Source: Amoebidium appalachense
Lineage: Eukaryota; Ichthyosporea
DNA: 64,000 bases
Assembly: GCA_963693365.1 (NCBI GenBank)
Contig: CAVNZM010000013.1
Location: forward strand, 3,224,001 to 3,288,000
Direction: 5' to 3'
The notes below the pieces were generated by a model that was given only the letters and a program-made list of their open reading frames with translations, had not been told where the DNA came from and searched no databases. Shown here in pieces: positions 53,811-64,000 of this stretch. Every line of letters begins with the position of its first letter. Positions within the stretch are counted from its first letter, which is position 1. The position numbers and the translations under genes were made by a program.

Positions 53811-54266
53811 TGTTGGAGTGCAGACTTACGCTCACTCCACAATATGTGTATGTTAGCTTTACAATTGGTTCCGTGTACACAGACACACGCTGACACTCGA
53901 TCACCACATGCACATCTGCATAGTTGAGGAATGTTGCCAATTGTGTTTTGACTGCAAACGATTGGTTCACTGGTCCCAGAGATCTCTAAATGAAAGTAAC
54001 CAATCCGATTAGCACCTGGCATCCGGATTACATTCCAGACTGCTGCCCCACGGGTATATAAGCCACGTCTCTGCCAGGTGCAGTCATGGAGTTCAGTCAT
54101 GGAGTTCAGAAATGGAGTTCAGTCATGGAGTTCAGTCATGGAGTTAAGTCATGGAGTTAAGTCATGGAGTTCAGTCATGGAGTTAACACACTGAAAGCAG
54201 TAAAAAACGGGTCAGCGCCCAAGCGCGCCACGACGACCCTAGTCACAGCGGACTCTACTTCCAACA
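53811..54266 (+). repeat. LTR 1, 456 bp
   Basis: It carries a TATATAA box at 54055-54061 in GGGTATATAAGCC. About eight 13-bp repeats (GTCATGGAGTTCA or GTCATGGAGTTAA) follow and should lie in the R/U5 part. It is almost identical to LTR 3. Confidence 0.88.
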
Positions 54267-54281
54267 GGGTTATGGGCCCAG
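54267..54281 (+). other. Primer-binding site 1 (GGGTTATGGGCCCAG)
   Basis: This is the complement of the initiator tRNA-Met anticodon stem-loop CTGGGCCCATAACCC. It abuts LTR 1 directly. Confidence 0.8.
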
Positions 54282-54477
54282 ACACGACACCGCGGCCTCT
54301 AACTTCATTAGAGACTTTCGCTTCCACAAACTCCATCCGCAGCAGCCTGCGACATCAACGTCAAGTATTCCACTTCATTGGCGGGGCACGCACCACAGTG
54401 GAATGCACACCCCGGTCTACCCTGCAAGCAGCCACACTCACTCTCTCTTCTCTAGTGGTGTGTACACTTCTCCAATT

Positions 54478-54486
54478 GGGTAGGGG
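54478..54486 (+). other. Polypurine tract 1 (GGGTAGGGG)
   Basis: It lies immediately 5' of LTR 2 and is repeated at 55185-55193 before LTR 3. It would prime plus-strand synthesis. Confidence 0.6.
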
Positions 54487-54890
54487 TGTTGGAGTGCAGA
54501 CTTACGCTCACTCCACTATATGTGTATGTTAGCTTTACAATTGGTTCCGTGTACATAGACACATGCTGACACTCGATCACCACATGCACATCTGCATAGT
54601 TGAGGAATGTTGCCAATTGTGTTTTGACTGCAAACGATTGGTTCACTGGTCCCAGAGATATCTAAATGAAAGTAACCAATCCGATTAGCGCCTGGCATCC
54701 GGATTACATTCCAGACTGCTGCCCCACGGGTATATAAGCCACGTCTCTGCCAGGTGCAGACATGGAGTTAAGTCATGGAGTTAAGTCATGGAGTTCAGTC
54801 ATGGAGTTAACACACTGAAAGCAGTAAAAAACGGGTCAGCGCCCAAGCGCGCCACGACGACCCTAGTCACAGCGGACTCTACTTCCAACA
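54487..54890 (+). repeat. LTR 2 (middle), 404 bp
   Basis: It is shorter than the outer LTRs by 52 bp, exactly four 13-bp units. It differs from both at several shared positions, for example CCACTATATG versus CCACAATATG and TTAGCGCC versus TTAGCACC. Confidence 0.88.
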
Positions 54891-54905
54891 GGGTTATGGG
54901 CCCAG
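54891..54905 (+). other. Primer-binding site 2 (GGGTTATGGGCCCAG)
   Basis: It is identical to site 1 and directly follows LTR 2. Confidence 0.8.
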
Positions 54906-55193
54906 ACACGACACCGCGGCCTCTAACTTCACGTCCCCTACGACGCCTTGAACGGAGGAGCCCAGAAACCGACTTCTAGGCTGTACCCTACACCCGCGAG
55001 CGTATTTCCGTGAAGTAGAGACTTTCGCTTCCACAAACTCCATCCGCAGCAGCCTGCGACATCAACGTCAAGTATTCCACTTCATTGGCGGGGCACGCAC
55101 CACAGTGGAATGCACACCCCGGTCTACCCTGCAAGCAGCCACACTCACTCTCTCTTCTCTAGTGGTGTGTACACTTCTCCAATTGGGTAGGGG

Positions 55194-55649
55194 TGTTGGA
55201 GTGCAGACTTACGCTCACTCCACAATATGTGTATGTTAGCTTTACAATTGGTTCCGTGTACACAGACACACGCTGACACTCGATCACCACATGCACATCT
55301 GCATAGTTGAGGAATGTTGCCAATTGTGTTTTGACTGCAAACGATTGGTTCACTGGTCCCAGAGATCTCTAAATGAAAGTAACCAATCCGATTAGCACCT
55401 GGCATCCGGATTACATTCCAGACTGCTGCCCCACGGGTATATAAGCCACGTCTCTGCCAGGTGCAGTCATGGAGTTCAGTCATGGAGTTCAGACATGGAG
55501 TTCAGTCATGGAGTTCAGTCATGGAGTTAAGTCATGGAGTTAAGTCATGGAGTTCAGTCATGGAGTTAACACACTGAAAGCAGTAAAAAACGGGTCAGCG
55601 CCCAAGCGCGCCACGACGACCCTAGTCACAGCGGACTCTACTTCCAACA
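55194..55649 (+). repeat. LTR 3, 456 bp
   Basis: It has the same length as LTR 1. The clearest difference I found is CAGACATGG versus CAGAAATGG in the 13-bp repeat zone. TATATAA lies at 55438-55444. AAGTT follows. Confidence 0.88.
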
Positions 55650-55654
55650 AAGTT

Positions 55655-55723
55655 TGGGTTGTGTGCCCGTGTCTGCTTTTAAAGCTTCAAATTAGGCATG
55701 TCATTTATCTCCCCACCACTGGC

Positions 55724-55764
<41 letters not shown>

Positions 55765-55793
55765 CCCCCGTTCACACACACACAAATGACTCC

Positions 55794-55824
<31 letters not shown>

Positions 55825-56207
55825 GTCTCCCTCCCTCCGCCCCTTCCCCCCCCCCCTCCCAACCCGTCTCCCTCCCTCCGCCCCTCCCCCCCACCCCCAC
55901 CCCCCCCCACCCCCCCCCACCCCCCCGCATACACACACACAAACACAAACAACCCCCCCTCCCCCGTCTCCCCCCCCCCACACCCACACCACCACAGTGA
56001 AATCAATGCCATAATATCCAGATACTCTGCCCCCCCCCCCCCCCCCCCCCCTTTTAGAGCTCCCCCCTCCCCCCCCCCCCCCCCCCCCCCGTCGGTCCCG
56101 CACTCGTTATCTCCCTTTCACCCAGGCTCTGCTTTTCTGCTCACTTACTTCTGTTTCCCTCCCTCCCTCTCTCCTTCCCTCACTCTCCCTTTCTCCCTTT
56201 CCCCTTT

Positions 56208-56239
<32 letters not shown>

Positions 56240-56489
56240 CCCCCCCCCCCCCCCCCCCCACCTCCCCCCCACCCCTGTGCGCCCCCCAACCCCCCCCCAC
56301 CCCCACCCTTTTCTTTCCACGTGTATGTATGTGTCAGTCTCTCGACCCTCGTCCCTCCCCTCTCCTCCTGCCCGCCCCCTCCCCTCCTTCCCACTCAACC
56401 TTCTCGTATAAATCTTATAGAATGTGATTCAACTGCACTCCAGCTGTAAAGTCGGAGGATAAGACTGGATCCAAAACTGGTGTGTGGTC

Positions 56490-56554
<65 letters not shown>

Positions 56555-58234
56555 TGTTTGGATTGGGCTGGGCTGGGCCGGGCTGGGCCAGGCCGGGGGG
56601 AGGGGGGGAGGGTTCACTTCTCTATTGCTAGGCTCCCGGTCTGTCCGTCGGATAAAACAATGAATTGAATGGAGAGGAAGGGTAAGCGACACCACACTTA
56701 TGCTAAATATGGATAAATAGGGTATAGTGGACATATTATTGGACACCACACCCTACACTCCATCAGCGTAGATGAACCAATGAGAGCCCGTGCTTAAAGT
56801 TTATATAGTTATTAGTAGGTTTTGGGTGAACGGGAAAGCTGGTGCTACCCACGCCCGAGGCAGTGGTGAAACTCTGGGCTAAGTGTGTGCGAATAGTTAG
56901 GATTGGTAACGGTGTGTAAGTTCGCTTAGCTGATGGCACCTTAGCAACCTAGCTAGAAGTATAGTCGGTGTTGGGTGGGAGACGGTAGTTCCTCTGAGGG
57001 TCCTGAGGGTCCCTCCGGTAACAAAACGGGATGAAAGTTTGGGGAAAAAAGGACATATTGTTGGATAGATTGGATAGATAGAAAATATTTATCGCAAGTC
57101 ACGTGAACATTTGGTCACAGTAGCAATAATACTCACAGTGGCTAATATGTAGCTTTGGTATTTTCAAATGGTTTCCATAGACTTGATAGCCGGAAGAACC
57201 GCTCTGTGCGACTAAATAAGGATGAAGTTATAAGAATCAATATTGAAGGGGAAAATGATAAAAGAAAATATGCAAACCTGTTCGAGAATGCGTAGCCGGC
57301 TGGTGACAAGTAGCATTTAGTCCGAATGTCCTTTGCCATGTTGATAGTTGTTCATCCAGTGATGCAATAGCCCCAGCCCCCCTCCCCCCTCCCCCCCCCC
57401 CCCCTCCCCCCCCCCCCCCCCCCTCCGCCCCCTCCTCCTCCCCCTTCTCCCTCTTTCCCGCTTCCTCCGGGCCCTGCTGAGGACTCTACCGTAATTGAGT
57501 GAGAACCTGCTCAGCCAGCCCCTCCTTCCCCCCCTCCCCCCCCTCCCCCCCCCCCCCCCCCCCCACGCCACCGGCTTACCCTTCCCCTTGTGTGAGCAGT
57601 TCCGTTATTGTGAGGCAACTTGTATCCTTTTTTCTTCAGAACGCACTGCATGCCGGTGCAGGTGTATGCAACGGTGTGTGTACGTGAGGACTGGGAAGCC
57701 TGAAATGTGGTTTTCAAATTTATCCGAGGGTTTGTTTTTCGGCCTATGAGCGCAGACGTTGCCACCTTATTCAGGCAAGTTATCATTGCGCCTTTACAAT
57801 CACTCTAAGAAGCGGGCACAGTTAAAAAAAAATATCACAGCAGATAGACTGGGTAAAAAAAAGAACCACTGGGAAGAGATGCGCAAGCCTACAAATTGGC
57901 GATATTCAGAGGCTATGGCTACAGGGATTCTTCAAAAAAAGTTTGAACCAGAAGGGGAGGGAGGGAAGGGGGGGGGGGGGGGGGGGGGGGCTCGGAGGGG
58001 TGGGAGGGGGTTTGGGGGATGAGTGTGTGTGTGTTGGGGGGGGGGGGGGGGGGGGGGGGATTGGGTGATGAGTTGCCTCCTTTTTAGTTATTCTTCTGAT
58101 TCATTTTGATATCCTTCTTTCTTTTCTTTCCATTCCATCCCTTTCCCCTTTTTGAAGTTCTCTTCTGATTCATTTCTATTTGAGTTCATTCATTAATTTT
58201 TTATTGTTATTATTTTTTTTTGTCCCCCCCCCCT

Positions 58235-58265
<31 letters not shown>

Positions 58266-58454
58266 ATTCTTGCTGTGCCGGGCCCCCTCCCACGTACACA
58301 CACACTGTGGACCCACCCTACCTCTCTCTAGCGCCCTAGCTAGGGCTTCTCACGTGGATACCGGTAGGGCCGTATGCAGGTTATGTACATATGTGTTGCT
58401 CACTCTCGACAGAGACACAAGTGAAGCACAAGGGTTAGCGCGCGCACACACACA

Positions 58455-58535
<81 letters not shown>

Positions 58536-58695
58536 CACACGCGCGCGCGCACACACACACACACACGAACGCATACATTAGCGAGCACACATGTACACAC
58601 ATTTTGAGACACACACACACTCACAGACACACACAGACACATACACACAGGCACAACAGTGACATACATACATACATACATACATTTACACACAT

Positions 58696-58788
<93 letters not shown>

Positions 58789-58942
58789 CATGTACCTCTT
58801 ATTGGTAAAATTATTATCATCACATCACCGGGATGTGCAGAACACATATACACACACTGCCTGCATGCACATACAACACAGTCATGTGTGCACATAGATA
58901 CGTCAAATACACACATTCACAGCGTCACACCAGATACACTAA
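55655..58942. other. Intergenic region between the copia and nested DNA elements
   Basis: It holds poly-C and C-rich blocks (55727-56270 and 57376-57564), a GT array (56494-56550), a short GGGCT array (56563-56595), G-runs (57970-57991 and 58037-58060), poly-C (58224-58263) and CA arrays (58450-58532 and 58697-58786). The unique 56640-57360 and 57600-57960 show no family I recognise. Confidence 0.6.
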
Positions 58943-59689
58943 GGGCCTGTTTGGCAGCACCCCAATAATCGTATTCGTATTTAGGCCCTAAATACGATCT
59001 ACCGTATCTACAAAATTTATCGTGGTATGCGTATTTAGGGCCTAAATACGGTTGGTGCCTTCCAAACGCTGTCAGGCGTGACTGGTCACATAAAATGTCG
59101 ATACATGGTTCACTAGATCTGATTGGCCCTATTCGCACCCATTGATCATCCTTCGGTATTCCATGCATATAGACTGGTGCAGCTGTAGTCAGTATTACAG
59201 CGAACGGCAAAAACGAGTCACCGACAGTGAGTCTTGCTCTGTTTAACAATATTAATAGGTTAGAATGTCTGTTATTGAAGGGATACTGCCAGTTATTGCG
59301 GTGGCTAGCCTTGCTAGAGACCTCGTCACCAACGTTCGTCCCTGGCATTCCCCACATATCTGCAGGGTTCGAAGTTACGAAAAAAAAATCGGAATTTCCG
59401 ATATTTGAAAACACAGTTCCGAAAATCGTCCCGGCCGAATCGGAACGCCCGAGAGCCCCCCCCCTCCCCCCCCCCCCCCCCCCCCCCCCCCCGGGGGGGA
59501 AGCTTCTCATGACTTCGCAGGTCTCATCATACACGGGGCATATACCACCCACACAAGCTGCACACGTACGTACGTGTCTCCCTGTCCCTGTAGAATGTTC
59601 AATGGCAGACCCTGACTGCAGCGCCAGCCTAGCACATGTATGTACATGTTGTCACACCAAACTGATTTATGCACGCACCCACGCGCGCG

Positions 59690-60417
59690 CGCGCACACAC
59701 ACACCCATACACACACACACACATTCACACACACACAGCCGTGACACCACATATGCATCATAGCCATGCATGGCCACATGAACATACAATGCATATGCCT
59801 GCGCATGTATATATATAGGCCGGCCTCCACTTCAAAACTTCCCCCCCCCCAGAAATCGAACCCCATTCCCCCCTCATCCGCTGCCCACCGCTCCCTCCAA
59901 CAGTGCTGCCCCTCCTTCTCCCCACCGCCGCTCCGGCCTCACCCCCCCCCCCCCCCCCCCCCCCTCTCAGGCGGATCCCCCCCCCCCCCCTACTAGTACC
60001 TCCCCCCCCCCCCCTTCCCCCCCAGGAAGGCCCTAAACATGGAATGGATCTAGATGCTCAGAGTCGACGGCCACCAGGTGCAGGTGCCACGTGTATCACG
60101 ACCCCAGTGGCACGCGTCTTAAATGGCAGGCAATACACACACTGTGCACCACTGTGTTCCGTTCAAAAACACACATGCACATACATACACAGCCGTGACA
60201 CCACACATGTGACCTAGGCTAGTACACGTGCACAGGCACATACTATCTCAGATCATGATAACTGTATTACAAACGTGCACATGCATCCACCCTGTACAAT
60301 CACATGCTATGCACCCACCCACCCACACACACACAAGCAAACACACACACACACACACACACACTTACACTGCACACACACACCATGTACACGGCGCACG
60401 CACACACACCCCGTGGC

Positions 60418-60452
<35 letters not shown>

Positions 60453-60890
60453 CACAAGAAACCGTTGGTACAAACACCTACACCCACACTGGCATGTACA
60501 CACACATACACAAACACGCACACCCTGCATACATACACACCACACTGCACACACACACACATACATACACCGTACACTACATATTACATACACACACACC
60601 ATAACCGTTGACACAAAACACACACACACATGCACACAATTTCATGCACACACACACACACAAACACACACACATACACACACACACACACGTGCACATG
60701 TACGCACATATGCACACAACATAGACACACACACACCGATTACCGCTGACACAAAGTGGCACACACCCACACCTGTACACATACACACAGACACACGCAC
60801 CGTGCATACATACCCACCACACACACACACACACAATTGCAAAGAAAAATACTCACACACACACAAACACAAACACAACCACCCAGCGTA
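59690..60890. repeat. CA-rich microsatellite zone inside the hAT element
   Basis: Interrupted CA sequence covers 59690-59745 and 60300-60890, with poly-C at 59941-59964 and 60002-60014. The ORFs rich in His and Thr are repeat translations. Confidence 0.9.
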
Positions 60891-61032
60891 ATTTTCTTTC
60901 CCCCTCCCCTCCCCCCTCCCCCCCCCCCCCCAAACATTCGATTTCTGCCTGAGCTTCCCATGTTGCTGCCTCAACTCACCCCCCCCCCCCCCCCCCCCCT
61001 CCCTAGGCCTCCCCTCCCCTCCCCCAGAATTT

Positions 61033-62130
61033 TTAAATAATACCAAGGGACACTACTTGACGGTTACTAGGTGCTGGTGTTTTGTCAGAGATCCAACTTA
61101 TTTGAAAGGGTTGGCAACATACTGTAACATTGTGCACCCTGTTCCAGTCAAAAGCCAGGAAATCTGCCAGAGCCTTCTTTTGGGCTGCTGCCTCGGCCAC
61201 CTGGGCCTTTTCCAGCTGCTCCTTGGCCCCTTCTACAGTCAACCCTTTCAGTTTGCCCTCTCTAACAGTCTTAGCCATTTCTTTCTGAAACTTAAGCATG
61301 CAGCTTTCACGTGCTTCACATCTGCCTCTATATCCGGCCCATTCATGGCTATCATGAGCTGATTGTGCACTGTCTGTGTTGTCATACGTGCTTCAAGTGA
61401 GAGAAGTCTTAATGATATTCACACCAGAGAAGCCACGTTCACTTGTTGCATTACTAATTGGGATTATTTTCACAATGTTAACCAACTCAAGTACAGCAGC
61501 ACAATATGATTGCAAAGTTTCTATCTTACCGAGATCGGCCCATGCCTCGTTCAGAGACCTATATCCAACAGGTACATTTTCTACTTTAACCTCAAGGAGA
61601 TGCCGGTGCTCAAAGATAATTTGTTTGGCACGTGGCCACTGATCTATCACATCTTCGGCGGCAATTGGGGGTATATAATTCGTTCCGCCCACTGTTTTAA
61701 CAGACCCATAGAACCCAGCGAGCACTCTAATCTTGTCGTTTCTGTATGCTTCGAGGCTGCTTTTGGTAATGGGGAACTTCGATGGAACAAACACGTCCAT
61801 AGCCTCAGTGCACTCGTCCGAGGGGAATCGGTTTTGCAAGCACTCATTGATAACTTGCACGTATTTGTACATGTGATCCGAGACAATCGAGTAAACATCC
61901 TGCATCGTTTGCATGGGAGGTATGTGCATCGGGTGTTCTTTGTACACTACTTTGTTTTGGCAAATGGTAGCCTTGCAAAACGTCATAAGGTTGGCACCCC
62001 CCTCCGTTCCGTACGTGGTATTGCGACCAAAATACTGTTCTTCGAGCGTCAAATAAAAGGAAATGCGTGCACTGGGAAAAAATAAGGCCACGGACACAGT
62101 GACACACACAGGAACTAGATACATATGCAC
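61033..62130 (-). pseudogene. hAT transposase C-terminal remnant, frame-shifted
   Basis: On the minus strand a frame from about 62100 to 61393 contains VIDQWPRAKQIIFEHRHLL and the hAT dimerisation signature IPISNATSERGFSGVNIIKT. It stops at a TGA just after IKTSLT. The +1 frame resumes at once with EARMTTQTVHNQLMIAMNGP, and a further shift leads into MLKFQKEMAKTVREGKLKG. This indicates at least one and probably two small indels. The N-terminal BED zinc finger and most of the RNase H-like catalytic core are absent: only about 375 bp remain between this frame and the element end. It resembles the ZNF862-type hAT group. Confidence 0.8.
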
Positions 62131-62922
62131 ACATAGTATATATCCTCATATACACTGGCACTGCCGCACATATGTGTAAGAGGACGTGACCGTACGTATA
62201 TACGTAGACAAAATGTATATATATATATTGTGCATTAATGCACTTCATATTTCCCTTTTATGCCTTCAAAGCTTCAACTGCCAACACCAGGAAGGCCTCT
62301 AATAACCACAGGGGTTTTTGAGTATATGCATTATAATTACATTTTGATGCAATATAGGCACAAATAAGCATGCCCTAGTTTACTGATGCGCGACGATTAC
62401 GATTTTTGGTGGGCCTGCTCCGACGGAGCATTCCGATTTTCGAAGAGGTTTTCCGAAACGGGATTTCGACTTCCGTTAATGGGCTCCACCGTCCTTCGAA
62501 CCCTGCATATCTGATAATGTGTGTTAAAAAAATTTGTCCTTATGCAGTACTCGTTGTGCCTGCATGTCACCGAGTTTGTACATGTATACATTTGATTGTT
62601 TTTATTAATGCATATATCGGAGTCCAGTATTGTTTCAATGATTATTATGGCATATATATACAGTCTGAGCTTGTTATCATGCACCGTGTAGGGTTCCTCG
62701 TTCTCTGTCTTACCTGTGCAGCCCAAGTTCATGTGCAAATTTTAACTGAGCATGTACACAAAATGACGTGTATGACACCGAATTGTTCACGTGCATGCGC
62801 CGGCATGCGTACTGTAGTAAAAATGTGGTGAAAAATGTGCCCGCACCGCCGCGGCTTACGCTGTACCATTGGCTAGCTGATAGCCAATAAATGATGCGAA
62901 ATGCTCTGATTGGATAATTTCC

Positions 62923-62975
62923 TATATCGTATTTACGAAAATCACCTCCGGAGGTGATTTCGTAAATACGATATA
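62923..62975. repeat. 53-bp near-perfect palindrome in the outer element
   Basis: Arms of 27 and 26 bases meet at CACCTCCGGAGGTG with one unpaired A. The arm sequence includes CGTATTTACGA, related to the subterminal CGTATTTAGG motifs of the same element. Confidence 0.85.
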
Positions 62976-63112
62976 AAAGCGATCCCTATCGTATTTACAA
63001 AAAATAAAAGCCCGCGGCGTGTTTGGCATGCCACGGGATTGTATACGTATTTAGGCCCTAAATACGAATACGATTAAAAACCGTATTTTGCGCGCTACCA
63101 AACAGGCCCTAA

Positions 63113-64000
63113 ACTAGGTACTCGCATACAATCTAAAAAGGTTGAGCATGGTGCACGTGACATCAATACACAAAGACACACAAAGACACACGTGCTACAG
63201 ATACACATCACGTGATACCAGCGCATGAGCCCATGCATGCATATGTTGGGCAGGCGCCGAAAATCCCTCACACACGTGCACCACACACATGCACGCACAC
63301 GCACACGCACACACACACACACACGTACAATACACACCGTGACACGCGTACACACACACGCACACACACACGCGCGCGCGCGCACACACAAACACACATA
63401 CACGTACACATGCACACACACACAAACACACGCACACACGCACACACACTGTCAACGTTCACACACACTAACACGGGCACACAACACACACCGGCGTGCT
63501 GGGCACGCACGGGTTAGGAGGAGTTGCCTTAGTATCGAACACGAGGAGGTCCTTGGCAAATCATGTCACAGACTGACGTCGACTCGGGTGGACCTCAATT
63601 TGTACCAAGTTTGTTCCCCATCCACATTCGGGGCCGCTCAGAGGAAACAATCGTAACTACCAAGAAAATATGTAGGTTGGTATTGGCGGTTCACGTTTAT
63701 TTATGATGTAATCCTTATAATGAATATACATAGGTCTATCACTGCTGATATTGTGTAGTACGCCAATAACAACACCCTTCACGAGCACGTGGGTCGTGGA
63801 GTCGAATCTAGCTGCGAATGTGCCAGAAGGCGTTCCTATTGGTTTTCAAAACTCCATGTGACACATACTTAGAACCAATGCAAATGCGACAACCAAATGC
63901 TCACCCAGATCTACCAATCTAAAGGCTTGCGCATTTTAGGTGGGAGCCTATTCACCAATCGGAAGCGTTATAGATGGCCTCACTGGCCGAGCCAATCGTT
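63113..64000. other. Right-edge flank with CA/CG microsatellite
   Basis: Interrupted CA/CG sequence spans about 63260-63500. Unique DNA (63510-64000) follows with no recognisable gene on either strand. Confidence 0.6.

Larger units (their letters stand above)
53811..55649 (+). mobile_element. Non-autonomous Ty1/copia-type element (TRIM-like), LTR-int-LTR-int-LTR
   Basis: Three LTRs (53811-54266, 54487-54890, 55194-55649) alternate with two short internal segments (54267-54486 and 54891-55193). LTRs start TGTTGGAGT and end ACTTCCAACA. The 5-bp AAGTT duplication flanks only the outermost LTRs. Each internal segment starts with a primer-binding site complementary to the anticodon arm of initiator tRNA-Met, as known for Drosophila copia, and ends in the purine tract GGGTAGGGG. 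There is no gag, protease, integrase or reverse transcriptase, so mobility would depend on a copia-type partner. Internal segment 1 lacks about 83 bp present in segment 2. ORFs inside are short and repeat between copies because they are LTR sequence. Confidence 0.88.
59363..62505. mobile_element. hAT DNA transposon, 3143 bp, degenerate
   Basis: The inverted ends CAGGGTTCGAAG match over 12 bp. The element is flanked by a perfect 8-bp duplication CATATCTG (59355-59362 and 62506-62513), the diagnostic hAT length. It carries hAT transposase remnants on the minus strand in its right half. The left half (59450-61030) has been expanded by poly-C and CA microsatellites. Confidence 0.9.
58943..63109. 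mobile_element. Outer TIR element (PIF/Harbinger-like MITE) containing a nested hAT
   Basis: The ends GGGCCTGTTTGGCAGC (left) and GGGCCTGTTTGGTAGC (right, reverse strand) are flanked by TAA on both sides (58940-58942 and 63110-63112). A second inverted block, AATCGTATTCGTATTTAGG then CCTAAATACG, follows inside each end. Without the nested hAT and one copy of its 8-bp duplication the element would be about 1.0 kb. I found no transposase of its own, so it is non-autonomous. The family is inferred from the TIR and the 3-bp duplication. Confidence 0.75.

Noticed and set aside
53804-54100. 98-codon minus-strand ORF repeated at 55145
   Set aside because: It is antisense LTR sequence of the copia element, recurring because the LTR recurs.
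57759-58022. Lys-rich ORF (SKKRAQLKKNITADRLGKKK)
   Set aside because: The composition is plausible for an exon, but there is no family, no clear splice partner, and it runs into poly-G.
58917-59552. 211-codon minus-strand ORF across the outer and hAT element ends
   Set aside because: It crosses both element boundaries and poly-C, so it cannot be one gene; no transposase signature was recognised.
58932-63119. 8-bp hAT duplication for the outer GGGCCTGTTTGG element
   Set aside because: The flanking 8-mers AGATACAC and AACTAGGT do not match, whereas TAA does on both sides.

Overview
The window is nuclear DNA of a eukaryote. It has spliced genes with GT-AG introns, eukaryote-only proteins (UTP3/SAS10, SDE2, complex III subunit 9), a copia-type LTR element, a hAT DNA transposon, and very dense microsatellites and homopolymers: (GT)n/(CA)n up to about 230 bp, poly-G/poly-C runs of 15-40, and (GA)n. 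I cannot fix the species. Tiny exons scattered in long, repeat-filled introns together with animal/fungal-like gene content would fit a unicellular relative of animals or another protist, but that is a weak inference. Nothing looks bacterial, and I saw no convincing rRNA, tRNA or CRISPR.

Layout: 1-5.9 kb is mostly simple repeats around one orphan protein-kinase-like exon (4149-4240). From 5.9 to 11.5 kb on the minus strand lies a three-exon gene for an 876-residue multi-pass membrane class 3 lipase. A 4.5 kb repeat-rich spacer separates it from the divergent UTP3/SAS10 gene (16.0-31.1 kb, plus strand, at least 17 exons, about 590 residues). From 31.1 to 35.7 kb is intergenic DNA with two weak ORFs and a pair of related hairpins. 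UQCR10/QCR9 (35.7-37.3 kb, three exons, 61 residues) follows, then SDE2 (39.5-45.6 kb, five exons, about 370 residues). From 45.6 kb to the end there is no confidently intact gene: diverged tandem repeats (48.4-51.6 kb), a three-LTR miniature copia element (53.8-55.6 kb), and a hAT transposon nested inside a larger TIR element (58.9-63.1 kb).

The intact genes are housekeeping: UTP3 acts in the small-subunit processome of the nucleolus, SDE2 in splicing and genome stability, UQCR10 in the respiratory chain. They share no evident pathway and look like ordinary chromosomal neighbours. The most distinctive features are the mobile elements, which have clean target-site duplications, and the intron architecture: simple repeats sit directly on splice junctions in splice-compatible orientation, and a poly-C-ended repeat family occurs only in sense orientation inside the UTP3 and SDE2 introns.
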